A stretch of DNA of 64,000 bases from NCBI GenBank assembly GCA_017549805.1, contig JAFYNJ010000011.1:25286-89285 (forward strand). The letters run 5' to 3'. The first letter of the stretch is position 1. The number at the start of each line of letters is the position of its first letter. The position numbers were made by a program, and so were the translations under genes. Below are positions 55,970 to 64,000 of the stretch, piece after piece. The notes under the pieces are model-generated. The model was not told the origin of the DNA. It saw only the letters and a list, made by a program, of their open reading frames with translations, and searched no databases. Source of the stretch: Bacteroidales bacterium. GTDB taxonomy: Bacteria > Bacteroidota > Bacteroidia > Bacteroidales > F082.

Positions 55970-56725
55970 ATGGCAAAAACAAAAGAAGAACTTAGTGGAT
56001 TCCAAAAATTCCTCGTGTCGAAAAGGTTCAAAAAAATCATGGGTTATTTCTATGGTTGGGGTGCAGCAGTGGTGATGATCGGTGCTTACTTCAAGCTGAC
56101 CCACATCCCTGGTGCCGACTTCATGTTGGCTTTGGGTTTGGGCATTGAAGCCGTCATCTTCTTCCTCTCCGCTTTCGAACCCCAGCATGTGGACTATGCA
56201 TGGGACAATGTGTTTGTGGAACTCGAGGAAGATTGGGATGGTGAGACCAGAACCCAATTCAGCACCGCCAATACGGTGAACACCAATAGCAGCATCAGCT
56301 CGCCCTTGATGGATGAAGCCATGAACAACGCCATGGCGGCCACCAACGGCTATGCCAAAGCCATGGAACAGGCCTCCAAAACCATCAGTGATTTCGCCAA
56401 CAACTATACCAAAACCAACGAGCAACTGACCGATTCGTTGAACAAGCTCGACTTCAGCGCCCTGGACACCAACACCCTCAGGAAAGTGGCCACCAGCATG
56501 CAGTCGCTCAACTCCATCTGTGAGATTCAGCTCCAAAGCATGGAACAGACCTCCAGCGCTTCCAGCAAGCTTGCCGCAACGATGACCAGCTACATGGACA
56601 ACCTCAACGCTTCCGCCAACAACGCCAACGAGCTCAACAAACAACTGAACCAGCTGTCGTCACGTCTGAGCGCCCTCAACAACGTCTATGGCGGTATGTT
56701 GTCAGCTATGAATATCAAGGCATAA
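55970..56725 (+). CDS. porL: T9SS/gliding motor subunit PorL/GldL
   Basis: A 251-residue inner-membrane motor protein that with PorM converts the proton gradient into T9SS movement. Two helices (about 25-42 and 50-68) flank a short loop. Conserved Glu60 (LGIEAVIFF) and Glu70 (AFEPQ) are spaced by ten, like the functionally important glutamates of GldL. A long cytoplasmic coiled-coil tail (about 90-250) follows. Order and spacing in the operon support the call. Confidence 0.94.
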   Translation: MAKTKEELSGFQKFLVSKRFKKIMGYFYGWGAAVVMIGAYFKLTHIPGADFMLALGLGIEAVIFFLSAFEPQHVDYAWDNVFVELEEDWDGETRTQFSTANTVNTNSSISSPLMDEAMNNAMAATNGYAKAMEQASKTISDFANNYTKTNEQLTDSLNKLDFSALDTNTLRKVATSMQSLNSICEIQLQSMEQTSSASSKLAATMTSYMDNLNASANNANELNKQLNQLSSRLSALNNVYGGMLSAMNIKA

Positions 56726-56764
56726 ATCTACTCATTCACGAATTAAAAAAAGGAGTACGATACT

Positions 56765-58489
56765 ATGTCAGGCGCAAAAGAAACCCCGAGACAGAAAATG
56801 ATCGGCATGATGTACCTCGTGTACACTGCCCTTCTGGCCATGAATGTCTCGAAAGACATCCTCGACGCATTCGACACGGTGAACGCTGGTGTTCAAACCA
56901 CCAACATCACCCTCTCGAATCAGATCGACCAGAAATACCTGGCCTTCGAGGAACAGTACGGCTTGGACCAGGAAAAGGTCGGCCCGTACTGGGAACAAGC
57001 CCAAGAATTGAGAAAAGAGGCCGACGACCTTATCAATTACGTCGAAGCCTTGAAATGGGACCTCGTGAAGAAAGTTGAAGGCAAAGATGCCGCCAAAGCC
57101 CTTGAGGATGGCTTGCTGAAATCAGCCGATACCCTTCGCAACGGCCGCAAGATTTACGACATTAACACTTCCATGGTCAAGTCGAGGGACAATTACAACC
57201 GTCCCACCGAATACATGATGGGCAACCCTGAAGGCCCGGGCAACGGAGGCAAGGCATACGAACTCTCCGAAAAGATCCGTCGTTTCCGCGGCGAGGTGGT
57301 GAAAGCCATGGGACCCGAGCACATCCATGAGATCGGACTGATCACCGACAGCATCTATGGCGAAAAGGAATACCTGCTGCAAAACGGCTATTCCGAAAGC
57401 CAGATGAAGAAGCTTCCGCTCGAAGGCGATTACTATGGTGCCAAGATCAGCTACTATCCCGGCATGACCGACCCCGTACAGGACAGCTGGGAGTATGAGA
57501 ACTTCCACCACACGGTGCTGGTTGCCGACGTGACCTTGCTCAACAAGATCATCTCCGAGGCTGAGACCGCCGAGTTGAATGCCATCACCGAACTCATGTC
57601 GGACATCCACGCCGAGGACTTTACTTTCGACGAAGTGGGCGCCAAGGTGTTTGCCGAGAGCAGCTACATCCTCTCTGGCCAGAAATACCATGCCCAGGCC
57701 ATGGTGACGGCTTGGCAGAACACGCAAACCACCGCCAGGGTTCGCTTCGACGGCGGTCCTGAAAAGGAATATGCCAGCAACAGCCAGGGTGTGATCGACC
57801 TCGAATACAACGTGGGTGTGGGTACGCACAGGTACACCGGTGTCATCCCGATGCTCAACCCCAAGACCAACGAGATTGAGGACTATCCCTTCGAGGGTAC
57901 CTTTACCGTGGCGCCTCCTGCAGTGAGCGTGTCGGCCACCAAGATGAACGTGGTGTATGCCGGTATCGACAACCCGATCGCCATCGGCGGCGGCGTGGGC
58001 GGTGAGATCTCCGCCACAGCCACCGGCGCCAGCTTGTCGAGAACGGGCAACGGTACCTACAACCTTCGCGTCAACAGCGGCGCAAGCGAAGTGGTGGTCC
58101 ACGTCAGCTCGCAAGGCAGCTCCTTGGGCAGCATGAAGTTCCGCGTGAAGGAACTGCCCAAACCGACGGCCAAGATCGACAATGTGGGCTCCGACGGCAA
58201 GGTCACCAAGGGTGCCCTGCTCGCTGCCAACATGGTAAGAGCCGAGATGAAGGACTTCGACTTCGAAGGCGTGCATTACGATGTGACCGGCTATACCGTG
58301 AAATACAGGACCAAGGCTGGCACCACGAAAGAAGAGAAAGTCTCCGGCTCAAGGTTCAACGAGACCCTGAAGAGTGTGTTCAACTCCGCCAATGTGGGTG
58401 ACATCTACGTGTTCACCGCCATCCGCGTGAAAGGTAACGACAACAAGGAAAAGGTGCTCGACACCCAGATTGCCGTGGAAATCAAATAA
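56765..58489 (+). CDS. porM: T9SS/gliding motor subunit PorM/GldM
   Basis: A 574-residue inner-membrane protein: one N-terminal helix (RQKMIGMMYLVYTALLAMNVS, about 9-29) and a long periplasmic shaft of four domains that contacts the PorK/N ring. YLVYTALLAMNVSK is the family signature; the periplasmic end is DUF-type beta-rich (VSATKMNVVYAGIDNPIAI). It is somewhat longer than the ~515-residue reference proteins. Confidence 0.94.
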   Translation: MSGAKETPRQKMIGMMYLVYTALLAMNVSKDILDAFDTVNAGVQTTNITLSNQIDQKYLAFEEQYGLDQEKVGPYWEQAQELRKEADDLINYVEALKWDLVKKVEGKDAAKALEDGLLKSADTLRNGRKIYDINTSMVKSRDNYNRPTEYMMGNPEGPGNGGKAYELSEKIRRFRGEVVKAMGPEHIHEIGLITDSIYGEKEYLLQNGYSESQMKKLPLEGDYYGAKISYYPGMTDPVQDSWEYENFHHTVLVADVTLLNKIISEAETAELNAITELMSDIHAEDFTFDEVGAKVFAESSYILSGQKYHAQAMVTAWQNTQTTARVRFDGGPEKEYASNSQGVIDLEYNVGVGTHRYTGVIPMLNPKTNEIEDYPFEGTFTVAPPAVSVSATKMNVVYAGIDNPIAIGGGVGGEISATATGASLSRTGNGTYNLRVNSGASEVVVHVSSQGSSLGSMKFRVKELPKPTAKIDNVGSDGKVTKGALLAANMVRAEMKDFDFEGVHYDVTGYTVKYRTKAGTTKEEKVSGSRFNETLKSVFNSANVGDIYVFTAIRVKGNDNKEKVLDTQIAVEIK

Positions 58490-58514
58490 GACAACAACTA
58501 TAAAACCATAGAAG

Positions 58515-59360
58515 ATGAAAAAAACACTTGTTTCAACACTGACAGCCGCGATGCTTTTCGGCATGGTCCTGAGCCTCACCGCCCAGACCACCGACGTCAA
58601 GCCGCCCAAGAACAGCATTCTGTCGAAACGTCAGGACATCATGGTCGAGAAGAAACTCTCTCCCCTTCCGGAGATCCGTGAGGAGTATGTGATGTGGAAG
58701 AAGACCATCATCCGCGAAATTGACTTCCGTCAGAAGATCAACCAAGTGTTCTACTATCCTGTCAATCCCACCGAGGACTGGAGAAACCTCGCCACGGTGA
58801 TCTACGACGGCATCCTTGACGGACGCATCACCGCATATCGCGTGGAGAACAATATCGACGACATGGTCACCCCGCTGACGCGTGACGACTTCGAGAAGGA
58901 AAACACCAAGATCGGTGATCCGCCGGTCATCATGCGCGACGGCGTGGAAGTCGCCAACGAGATCGTCTTCAAGGATCGTATGGTCAACGTGTCGCGTCTC
59001 CGCATCAAGGAAGACTGGTATTTCGACAAGCACTTGTCGCAGTTCCTCGTGCGGATCATCGCCCTCGGCCCCATCATCGTTGACGAAGACGGTCTTTCAC
59101 AGGCTTGTTGGATCCCGTATGACGACAACACTCGCAAGGTACTCTCCGAGGCCTTTGTGGCCAACCGCAAGAATGGCGCCGAACGCCGTACCTACGAGGA
59201 GATTCTCACCAAGCGTGTGTTCGATAGCTATATCGTCAAGGAAGAGAACATGTACGACCGTTACATCAACTCATACGCTTTGAACATCGACGCCCTCTAT
59301 GAATCGGAGCGCATCAAGAACGAGATGTTCGACTATGAGCAGAGCCTGTGGGAGTATTAA
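58515..59360 (+). CDS. porN: T9SS ring protein PorN/GldN
   Basis: A 281-residue periplasmic protein with a signal peptide (1-23, ending TAQT) that partners PorK. Family sequence: EEYVMWKKTIIREIDFRQKINQVFYYPVNP, then REDFEKENT-like core and KEDWYFDKHLSQFLVRIIALGP. It ends the porPKLMN operon. A heptad repeat follows immediately. Confidence 0.93.
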   Translation: MKKTLVSTLTAAMLFGMVLSLTAQTTDVKPPKNSILSKRQDIMVEKKLSPLPEIREEYVMWKKTIIREIDFRQKINQVFYYPVNPTEDWRNLATVIYDGILDGRITAYRVENNIDDMVTPLTRDDFEKENTKIGDPPVIMRDGVEVANEIVFKDRMVNVSRLRIKEDWYFDKHLSQFLVRIIALGPIIVDEDGLSQACWIPYDDNTRKVLSEAFVANRKNGAERRTYEEILTKRVFDSYIVKEENMYDRYINSYALNIDALYESERIKNEMFDYEQSLWEY

Positions 59361-59362
59361 AT

Positions 59363-59390
59363 TGAAAGTTGAAAGTTGAAAGCTGAAAGG
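59363..59390 (+). repeat. Heptad tandem repeat containing the start of the transporter gene
   Basis: Units TTGAAAG, TTGAAAG, CTGAAAG follow the porN stop. The presumed TTG start codon of the EamA transporter is in the third unit. Confidence 0.8.
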
Positions 59391-60287
59391 TTAGTTGGGC
59401 ATTTATCCGTATTAGGAGCCTACACCATCTTCGGATTCAACATCATCATCTGCAAAGAGCTGACCAATGCCCATTTGGTCAGCTCTTTGGGTTTGTTCTG
59501 CTTCCGTTCGGTGGGAGCCTGCATCCTTTTCTGGCTCATCTCCCTATTCTTGCCAAAGGAGAAGGTGCCCTTCAAGGACCTATGCGGCATCTTCGTAGCC
59601 TCCATGCTGGGCTTCCTGCTTACCCAACTGGCCTATCTGGAGTCGAGTAAGTTCACTACACCCTTGGACACGTCTATCATCACCTCCACCACGCCTATTT
59701 TTACCATGTTCATCGCCGCCATCGCCCTGAAGGAACCCATCACCTTGAAGAAGGCCGGCGGCGTTACCCTCAGTTTTATTGGCGTCATCCTCCTGGTCCT
59801 CAATACCATCGGCGTCCATGCCAACGGCATCACCCAGTCGAAGCCCATCGGCATCCTGCTGATGATCGGCAACTGCCTGTTTTTCGCCTCCTATCTCGGC
59901 ATCTTCAGGCCCCTGATCCAACGTTACCACGTGGTCACCTTCATGAAGTGGATCTTCCTCTTCTCCACCATCGTGGCCGTCCCCTTGGACATCAAGGAAC
60001 TGACGCATCTGCCTATTTCTGAGATGAGCACTAACTATTGGCTCCAATTAGGTTACATCATCGTGTTTGCCACCTTCATCGCCTATTTCCTGTTGCCCAT
60101 CGGACAGAAACAACTGCGCCCCACCGTGGTGAGCCTCTACACCTACGTGCAGCCTTTGATTGGCATGGTGACGGCAATCATCCTGGGTATGGACAGGCTG
60201 ACCTGGCAGAAGGTGCTTGCGGCGGCGTTGGTGTTTACGGGAGTGGTTTTGGTAAATAAGAGTAGGGCGCGAAATCCCCAAGGGTAG
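59376..60287 (+). CDS. EamA/DMT family transporter
   Basis: A 303-residue inner-membrane protein with about ten helices in two EamA repeats (VLGAYTIFGFNIIICKEL and a second half from LLMIGNCLFFASYLGIF). The substrate of such drug/metabolite exporters is not predictable. The start is probably TTG at 59376, since the frame then reads MKAERLVGHLSVLGA, matching family N-termini; no better ATG exists. The TTG lies in the heptad repeat. Confidence 0.85.
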   Translation: MKAERLVGHLSVLGAYTIFGFNIIICKELTNAHLVSSLGLFCFRSVGACILFWLISLFLPKEKVPFKDLCGIFVASMLGFLLTQLAYLESSKFTTPLDTSIITSTTPIFTMFIAAIALKEPITLKKAGGVTLSFIGVILLVLNTIGVHANGITQSKPIGILLMIGNCLFFASYLGIFRPLIQRYHVVTFMKWIFLFSTIVAVPLDIKELTHLPISEMSTNYWLQLGYIIVFATFIAYFLLPIGQKQLRPTVVSLYTYVQPLIGMVTAIILGMDRLTWQKVLAAALVFTGVVLVNKSRARNPQG

Positions 60288-60307
60288 TAGCGTTCGTACT
60301 TTTTTAT

Positions 60308-60315
60308 TATCTTTG
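60308..60315 (+). promoter_or_regulatory. -7 promoter element overlapping the recG start region
   Basis: TATCTTTG, an exact match, ends only 5 bases before the recG ATG at 60321. Transcription from it would begin at about the start codon, giving a leaderless mRNA. Confidence 0.62.
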
Positions 60316-60320
60316 CAGGG

Positions 60321-62426
60321 ATGGAAGTCAACCTTCTGCAAACGAATATCAGCTACCTGAAAGGCGTTGGGCCGAAGAAGGCGGAGATCCTGGGCAAAGA
60401 GCTCAAGGTGTTCACCTTCATGGACATGCTCAACCAGTTTCCCTTCCGCTATATCGACAAGAGCCAAATCCACAAGGTGGCGCAGGTGAATGACGACTTG
60501 GTGTATTACCAACTCATCGGCACCATCGACCAAGTGCAGCTCGTGGGCGCACCACGGGCATCACGCGCCACGGCCCGTTTTCAGGACGATACAGGCGCCA
60601 TCGAGCTTGTGTTCTTCCGTGGCCTCAAGTGGATCAAGAACCGCTTCAAGCCGGGCGTAAAATACGTTCTATTTGGAAAAGCCAGCGAGTTCAACCACAA
60701 CTTCAACTTCGTCCATCCCGAAATCGAGGAATACAACCCCAACGACCCTCTCATCGGCGAAGGACTGCAAGGGGTATATAACACCACCGAGAAGATGAAG
60801 GACCATGGCCTGGGCACCCGACAGATCGCCAAGATGCAACGGCAGATCCTCCAGCAGGTCATGGACTACATTCCCGAGACCCTGCCGCAAGACTTGCTCC
60901 AACAGGAAAGCCTCATCCCTCGAAAATACGCCTACTACCAGATCCACGTTCCCGCCAACAACATCGAGATCCAACAAGCCACCCGACGCCTGAAATACGA
61001 AGAGCACCTCTTCTTCCAACTCAAGCTCCTAAGGGCTAAAAAACGCCGCGAAAGCCTCAATCAAGGCTATGTGTTCAGTCAGGTGGGCGACTACTTCAAC
61101 ACTTTTTACAAAGAGCACCTGCCCTTCCCGTTGACCAACGCCCAGAAACGCGTCATCCGAGAGATCCGCATCGACCTCGGCAGCGGGCATCAGATGAACC
61201 GCCTGCTGCAAGGCGACGTAGGCAGCGGCAAGACCATCGTGGCTCTCATGGTGATGCTCTTGGCTTTGGACAACGGCTACCAAGCCTGTATGATGGCACC
61301 TACCGAGATTTTGGCCACCCAACACTATGCCACGCTCAAGGAACAGCTCCAAGGCCTGCCCGTGAAGTTTGCCCTGCTTACCGGCTCTACCAAGACCAAG
61401 GAACGCAAGGAAATCTACAGCGGACTGGAGGACGGCTCCTTGCAGATCATCGTGGGCACCCACGCCCTCATCGAGGAGAAGGTGGCTTTCAAGAATTTAG
61501 GGCTGGCCATCATCGACGAGCAACACCGTTTTGGCGTGGAACAACGCTCCAAGTTCTGGGAAAAGACCGAGCGTCCACCCCACATGTTAGTGATGACCGC
61601 CACCCCCATCCCCCGTACCCTGGCCATGACCCAATACGGCGACCTCGACGTGTCGAAAATCGATGAATTGCCGCCTGGACGAAAACCCGTGGAGACCTAC
61701 CATGTGTATGACGACGACCGCTACCGCATCATGATGTTCATGAAGCAGCAGATTGCCAAGGGACGACAGATCTATGTGGTGTATCCCTTGATCAAGGAGT
61801 CGGAGAAAACCGATATGATTGCCTTGCAGGAAGGCTACGAAGCTTTGTTGAGGGACTTCCCCGAGCCGCAATACAAGATCTCCGTGTGCCACGGCCAGCT
61901 GAAGCCTGAGGACAAGGATTTCGAGATGCAGCGTTTCATCACACGGAACACCCAGATCATGGTGGCCACCACGGTGATCGAGGTGGGCGTCAACATCCCT
62001 AATGCCACCGTGATGATCATCGAAAACGCCAATAGGTTCGGCCTCTCGCAGTTGCACCAGCTACGAGGCCGTGTGGGTCGCGGTGCCGACCAGTCGTATT
62101 GCATCCTTGTCACCGACCACAAGCTCACCCCCGACGGCAAGACCCGCATGAAGACGATGTGCTCCACCAACGACGGTTTCCAGATTGCCGAGGTGGATTT
62201 GGAATTGCGCGGTCCCGGCGAGACAGGCGGCTTGCGTCAATCTGGCCAAATCGAGATGCTTATCGGCGATTTGCAAAAAGACGGTGCTTTGATTCCCCAA
62301 GTACGCGAGGCCGCCATCCGGATTTTGAACGACGACCCGAAGCTTATCAAGCCCGAAAACAGGATGCTCCGCGAGCACTATAAGGAATTGTTCGCGCAGA
62401 CGTTCGACTGGAGTCAAATCGGGTGA
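60321..62426 (+). CDS. recG: ATP-dependent DNA helicase RecG
   Basis: A 701-residue branch-migration helicase for replication-fork repair. The wedge domain covers about 60-150, and the helicase core has Walker A LLQGDVGSGKT, IIDEQHRFGVEQR (DEQH), TATPIPRTLAMT, and motif VI LRGRVGRG. The N-terminus (ISYLKGVGPKKAEIL) is the HhH-like start of the family. No ribosome-binding site is visible because the promoter element is 5 bases away. Confidence 0.96.
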   Translation: MEVNLLQTNISYLKGVGPKKAEILGKELKVFTFMDMLNQFPFRYIDKSQIHKVAQVNDDLVYYQLIGTIDQVQLVGAPRASRATARFQDDTGAIELVFFRGLKWIKNRFKPGVKYVLFGKASEFNHNFNFVHPEIEEYNPNDPLIGEGLQGVYNTTEKMKDHGLGTRQIAKMQRQILQQVMDYIPETLPQDLLQQESLIPRKYAYYQIHVPANNIEIQQATRRLKYEEHLFFQLKLLRAKKRRESLNQGYVFSQVGDYFNTFYKEHLPFPLTNAQKRVIREIRIDLGSGHQMNRLLQGDVGSGKTIVALMVMLLALDNGYQACMMAPTEILATQHYATLKEQLQGLPVKFALLTGSTKTKERKEIYSGLEDGSLQIIVGTHALIEEKVAFKNLGLAIIDEQHRFGVEQRSKFWEKTERPPHMLVMTATPIPRTLAMTQYGDLDVSKIDELPPGRKPVETYHVYDDDRYRIMMFMKQQIAKGRQIYVVYPLIKESEKTDMIALQEGYEALLRDFPEPQYKISVCHGQLKPEDKDFEMQRFITRNTQIMVATTVIEVGVNIPNATVMIIENANRFGLSQLHQLRGRVGRGADQSYCILVTDHKLTPDGKTRMKTMCSTNDGFQIAEVDLELRGPGETGGLRQSGQIEMLIGDLQKDGALIPQVREAAIRILNDDPKLIKPENRMLREHYKELFAQTFDWSQIG

Positions 62427-62438
62427 AAATGAAATAAT

Positions 62439-62467
62439 TTTATATCATATAACTTTATATCATATAA
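62439..62467. repeat. 14-bp direct repeat between convergent genes
   Basis: TTTATATCATATAA occurs twice with one base between (62439-62452 and 62454-62467), in the AT-rich gap between the recG stop and the stop of the minus-strand secreted-protein gene. No hairpin terminator was recognised here. Confidence 0.7.
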
Positions 62468-62493
62468 TTTTATTACATTTGGAAAAAATGGTC

Positions 62494-63819
62494 CTATTCA
62501 GTTTTTATGATGGTTTGTCTGTGGAGAAAAGCGTTGCCTTTGACGCTTAGGACATAGATTCCTGAAGGCAGATCCTCCATATCCAACACGGTACTATTGC
62601 CGCGAAAAGACTCATTCAAGACAATTTTCCCTGAAATGGAGGACAATTCAACAGTAAACAAATCAGAATCCCCAGCAAATAAACCCAATGTGATAATAAT
62701 ATTATTATTCGTAGGATTGGGGAATAAATTCAAGGGACAGTTCCCGTTGTCTCCTACTTCATAGATCACTTCGGTTATGTCTGTTTTGTATATAATTCCA
62801 TGGCTTGCTGAAATGTAAAATACAGTATTAACTCCATCAACAGCCCAAAGATGGTTGCTGCTATTAATTCCATTGGAAAACTCCGTCCAAGTTTCGCCGT
62901 TGTTTAATGTAAGGCAAGCGTAACTGTCCAAATAGGAAGGTTGTTTAATAGAAACAAGGTTGTTGACAAAACAGCCCGTGTTTTCTGTGGGAAAGGTAAT
63001 GTAATTTCCTAGACCCCAAGGGTCTGGAAGTTGTTCATATAGTCCCGTGGGTAGCTGTAGCGAGTAGCTTCCCATTCCGTTCGTGGTTTCCAGCAATCCG
63101 AAGTAGTTGTCTGGGGATGTGTTAAAATAACCATAAAGCCTTATGCGGTCTTTGTCCATGAAATGGACGGCGGACAACATGCTTTCGCATTCGGGAAACT
63201 CAATGGTTTCCCACGTGTTTCCATAATCCATGGTTTTAAAAACCGTCAGGTAGGTATGAAAAACCCCAAAATCACCATATCCGATCAAATATCCGAAATT
63301 GTCCTCGAAAAACATGTCGAATTTATAAAATTCATCAACAGTGTATTGAAGGTCGAGTATCTTTTCGAAGTTCTCTCCTCCATCGATGCTTTTCCATAGA
63401 TTGTTGTAACTGTCTGAAATATAAACGGTATCAGGATCAACTAAAAACAAATTGGTTTGGTAAAATTCAAACCCCATCTCGTGATTAGTTTCAAGAATAG
63501 TCCAGTTTTCCCCACCGTCGGTGGTTTTCAGGAAAACACCGTCACCACAGGCAAACCCTATGTTATCGTTGGCGAATTTCAGCAAATAGAGGCTTGATTC
63601 CGTGTTGCTGTTTTTTCGGTTCCATGTTTGTCCGCCGTCGGTTGTTTTGATGATCAATCCGTTGGGGCCACACGCCAACACATTGTTAGAATCAACGCAA
63701 CAGATGTCGTAAAGGTATTCTGTGAATCCCGTATGGATTTCTGTCCACTGCTGTGCCTTGGCCACGCCCGTGATGGCCAACATGAGAGCGATTAGTGCTT
63801 TTGTAATTATGTTTTTCAT
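62494..63819 (-). CDS. T9SS-secreted BNR/Ycf48-like beta-propeller protein
   Basis: A 441-residue secreted protein. A signal peptide (1-22, VAKAQQ) is followed by about five Asp-box-type motifs (TTDGGQTWN, TTDGGENWT, SIDGGENFE, TMDYGNTWE, LNNGETWTE) that make a beta-propeller as in Ycf48/sialidase-like proteins. The C-terminus (LNLFPNPTNNN … GIYVLSVKGNAFLHRQTIIKTE) is a type A T9SS sorting domain. The sequence is more AT-rich than its neighbours. Catalytic residues were not identified; it may be a surface binding protein. Confidence 0.85.
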   Translation of the reverse strand: MKNIITKALIALMLAITGVAKAQQWTEIHTGFTEYLYDICCVDSNNVLACGPNGLIIKTTDGGQTWNRKNSNTESSLYLLKFANDNIGFACGDGVFLKTTDGGENWTILETNHEMGFEFYQTNLFLVDPDTVYISDSYNNLWKSIDGGENFEKILDLQYTVDEFYKFDMFFEDNFGYLIGYGDFGVFHTYLTVFKTMDYGNTWETIEFPECESMLSAVHFMDKDRIRLYGYFNTSPDNYFGLLETTNGMGSYSLQLPTGLYEQLPDPWGLGNYITFPTENTGCFVNNLVSIKQPSYLDSYACLTLNNGETWTEFSNGINSSNHLWAVDGVNTVFYISASHGIIYKTDITEVIYEVGDNGNCPLNLFPNPTNNNIIITLGLFAGDSDLFTVELSSISGKIVLNESFRGNSTVLDMEDLPSGIYVLSVKGNAFLHRQTIIKTE

Positions 63820-63820
63820 G

Positions 63821-64000
63821 TTATTCAGTTTTTATAACGGTTTGTCTGTGGAGGAAAGAGTTGCCTTTGACGCTTAAGACATAGATTCCGGGGGATAGGT
63901 TGTCTAGGTCCAATGTGACATTGTTGCCGAGGGCGGTTGTCTGCATGATGACACGTCCGTCGGCACCAGTCAATTCGATGTGGACTGGGCTGGAGGTTTC
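63821..64000 (-). CDS. C-terminal T9SS sorting domain of a neighbouring secreted protein (partial)
   Basis: The last 59 codons of a gene cut by the window edge. The tail LDNLSPGIYVLSVKGNSFLHRQTVIKTE is nearly identical to that of the gene at 62494-63819, and the start of that gene is separated from this stop by one base, so the two are tandem paralogues in one operon. The rest of the protein is outside the window. Confidence 0.85.
   Translation of the reverse strand, partial: ETSSPVHIELTGADGRVIMQTTALGNNVTLDLDNLSPGIYVLSVKGNSFLHRQTVIKTE

Overview
The window is a chromosomal segment of a Bacteroidota bacterium, most probably an uncultured gut- or rumen-type member of the Bacteroidales. The evidence is a complete type IX secretion system (T9SS) core operon (porP-porK-porL-porM-porN), a separate PorW/SprE gene, gingipain-like C25 proteases and other secreted proteins ending in T9SS type A sorting domains, an S46 dipeptidyl peptidase, an RprXY-like two-component pair, and about eighteen exact matches to the Bacteroidota -7 promoter element TAnnTTTG (CAAAnnTA on the minus strand). 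No plasmid, phage, transposase, rRNA or CRISPR signal was seen; this looks like ordinary core chromosome.

Layout. 1-10056 (mostly +): end of an unknown gene, penicillin-binding protein 1A, Obg, a PAP2 phosphatase, then divergent SAM hydroxide adenosyltransferase and PhoH, purC, a DPP7-type S46 peptidase and an unusual GreA-Nudix-like fusion. 10117-25139 (mostly -): two giant C25 proteases, a GSCFA protein, trxB, tRNA-Pro(GGG), menA and a DEAD-box RNA helicase. 25208-35334: a serine hydrolase, rprYX-like regulators (-), a candidate small RNA, pgi, a U32 peptidase, a TPR-membrane-HTH regulator with three small envelope proteins, and a PHP phosphatase. 35397-43280 (-): rpmF with a YceD-like gene, then a five-gene operon of Ser/Thr kinase, PorW, bactofilin, FabD and a C-terminal processing protease. 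43425-53349 (+): pheT, a sigma-54 activator, LptE, a TPR protein, secG, groES-groEL, an M23-like protein and RseP. 53412-62426 (+): the T9SS core, an EamA transporter and recG. 62494-64000 (-): two adjacent T9SS cargo genes with more AT-rich sequence.

How it fits together. T9SS cargo (two C25 proteases and two tail proteins), the T9SS motor and outer-membrane complex (PorKLMNP), the PorW lipoprotein and several envelope-maintenance factors (PBP1A, LptE, SecG, RseP, M23-like, bactofilin, CTP protease) lie within 64 kb, alongside housekeeping genes for translation, nucleotides, menaquinone and chaperones.

Points of special interest: a palindromic repeat family that has entered reading frames (it forms the linker of the GreA-Nudix-like fusion and supplies the stop codon of phoH); heptad tandem repeats at gene boundaries that appear to supply non-ATG start codons; a promoter-hairpin-terminator unit without a reading frame (candidate sRNA); near-duplicate ~170-residue modules shared between the two C25 proteases; a kinase-PorW operon; and a regulator plus three small envelope proteins that may form an undescribed sensing system. 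All functions are read from sequence motifs without database searches.
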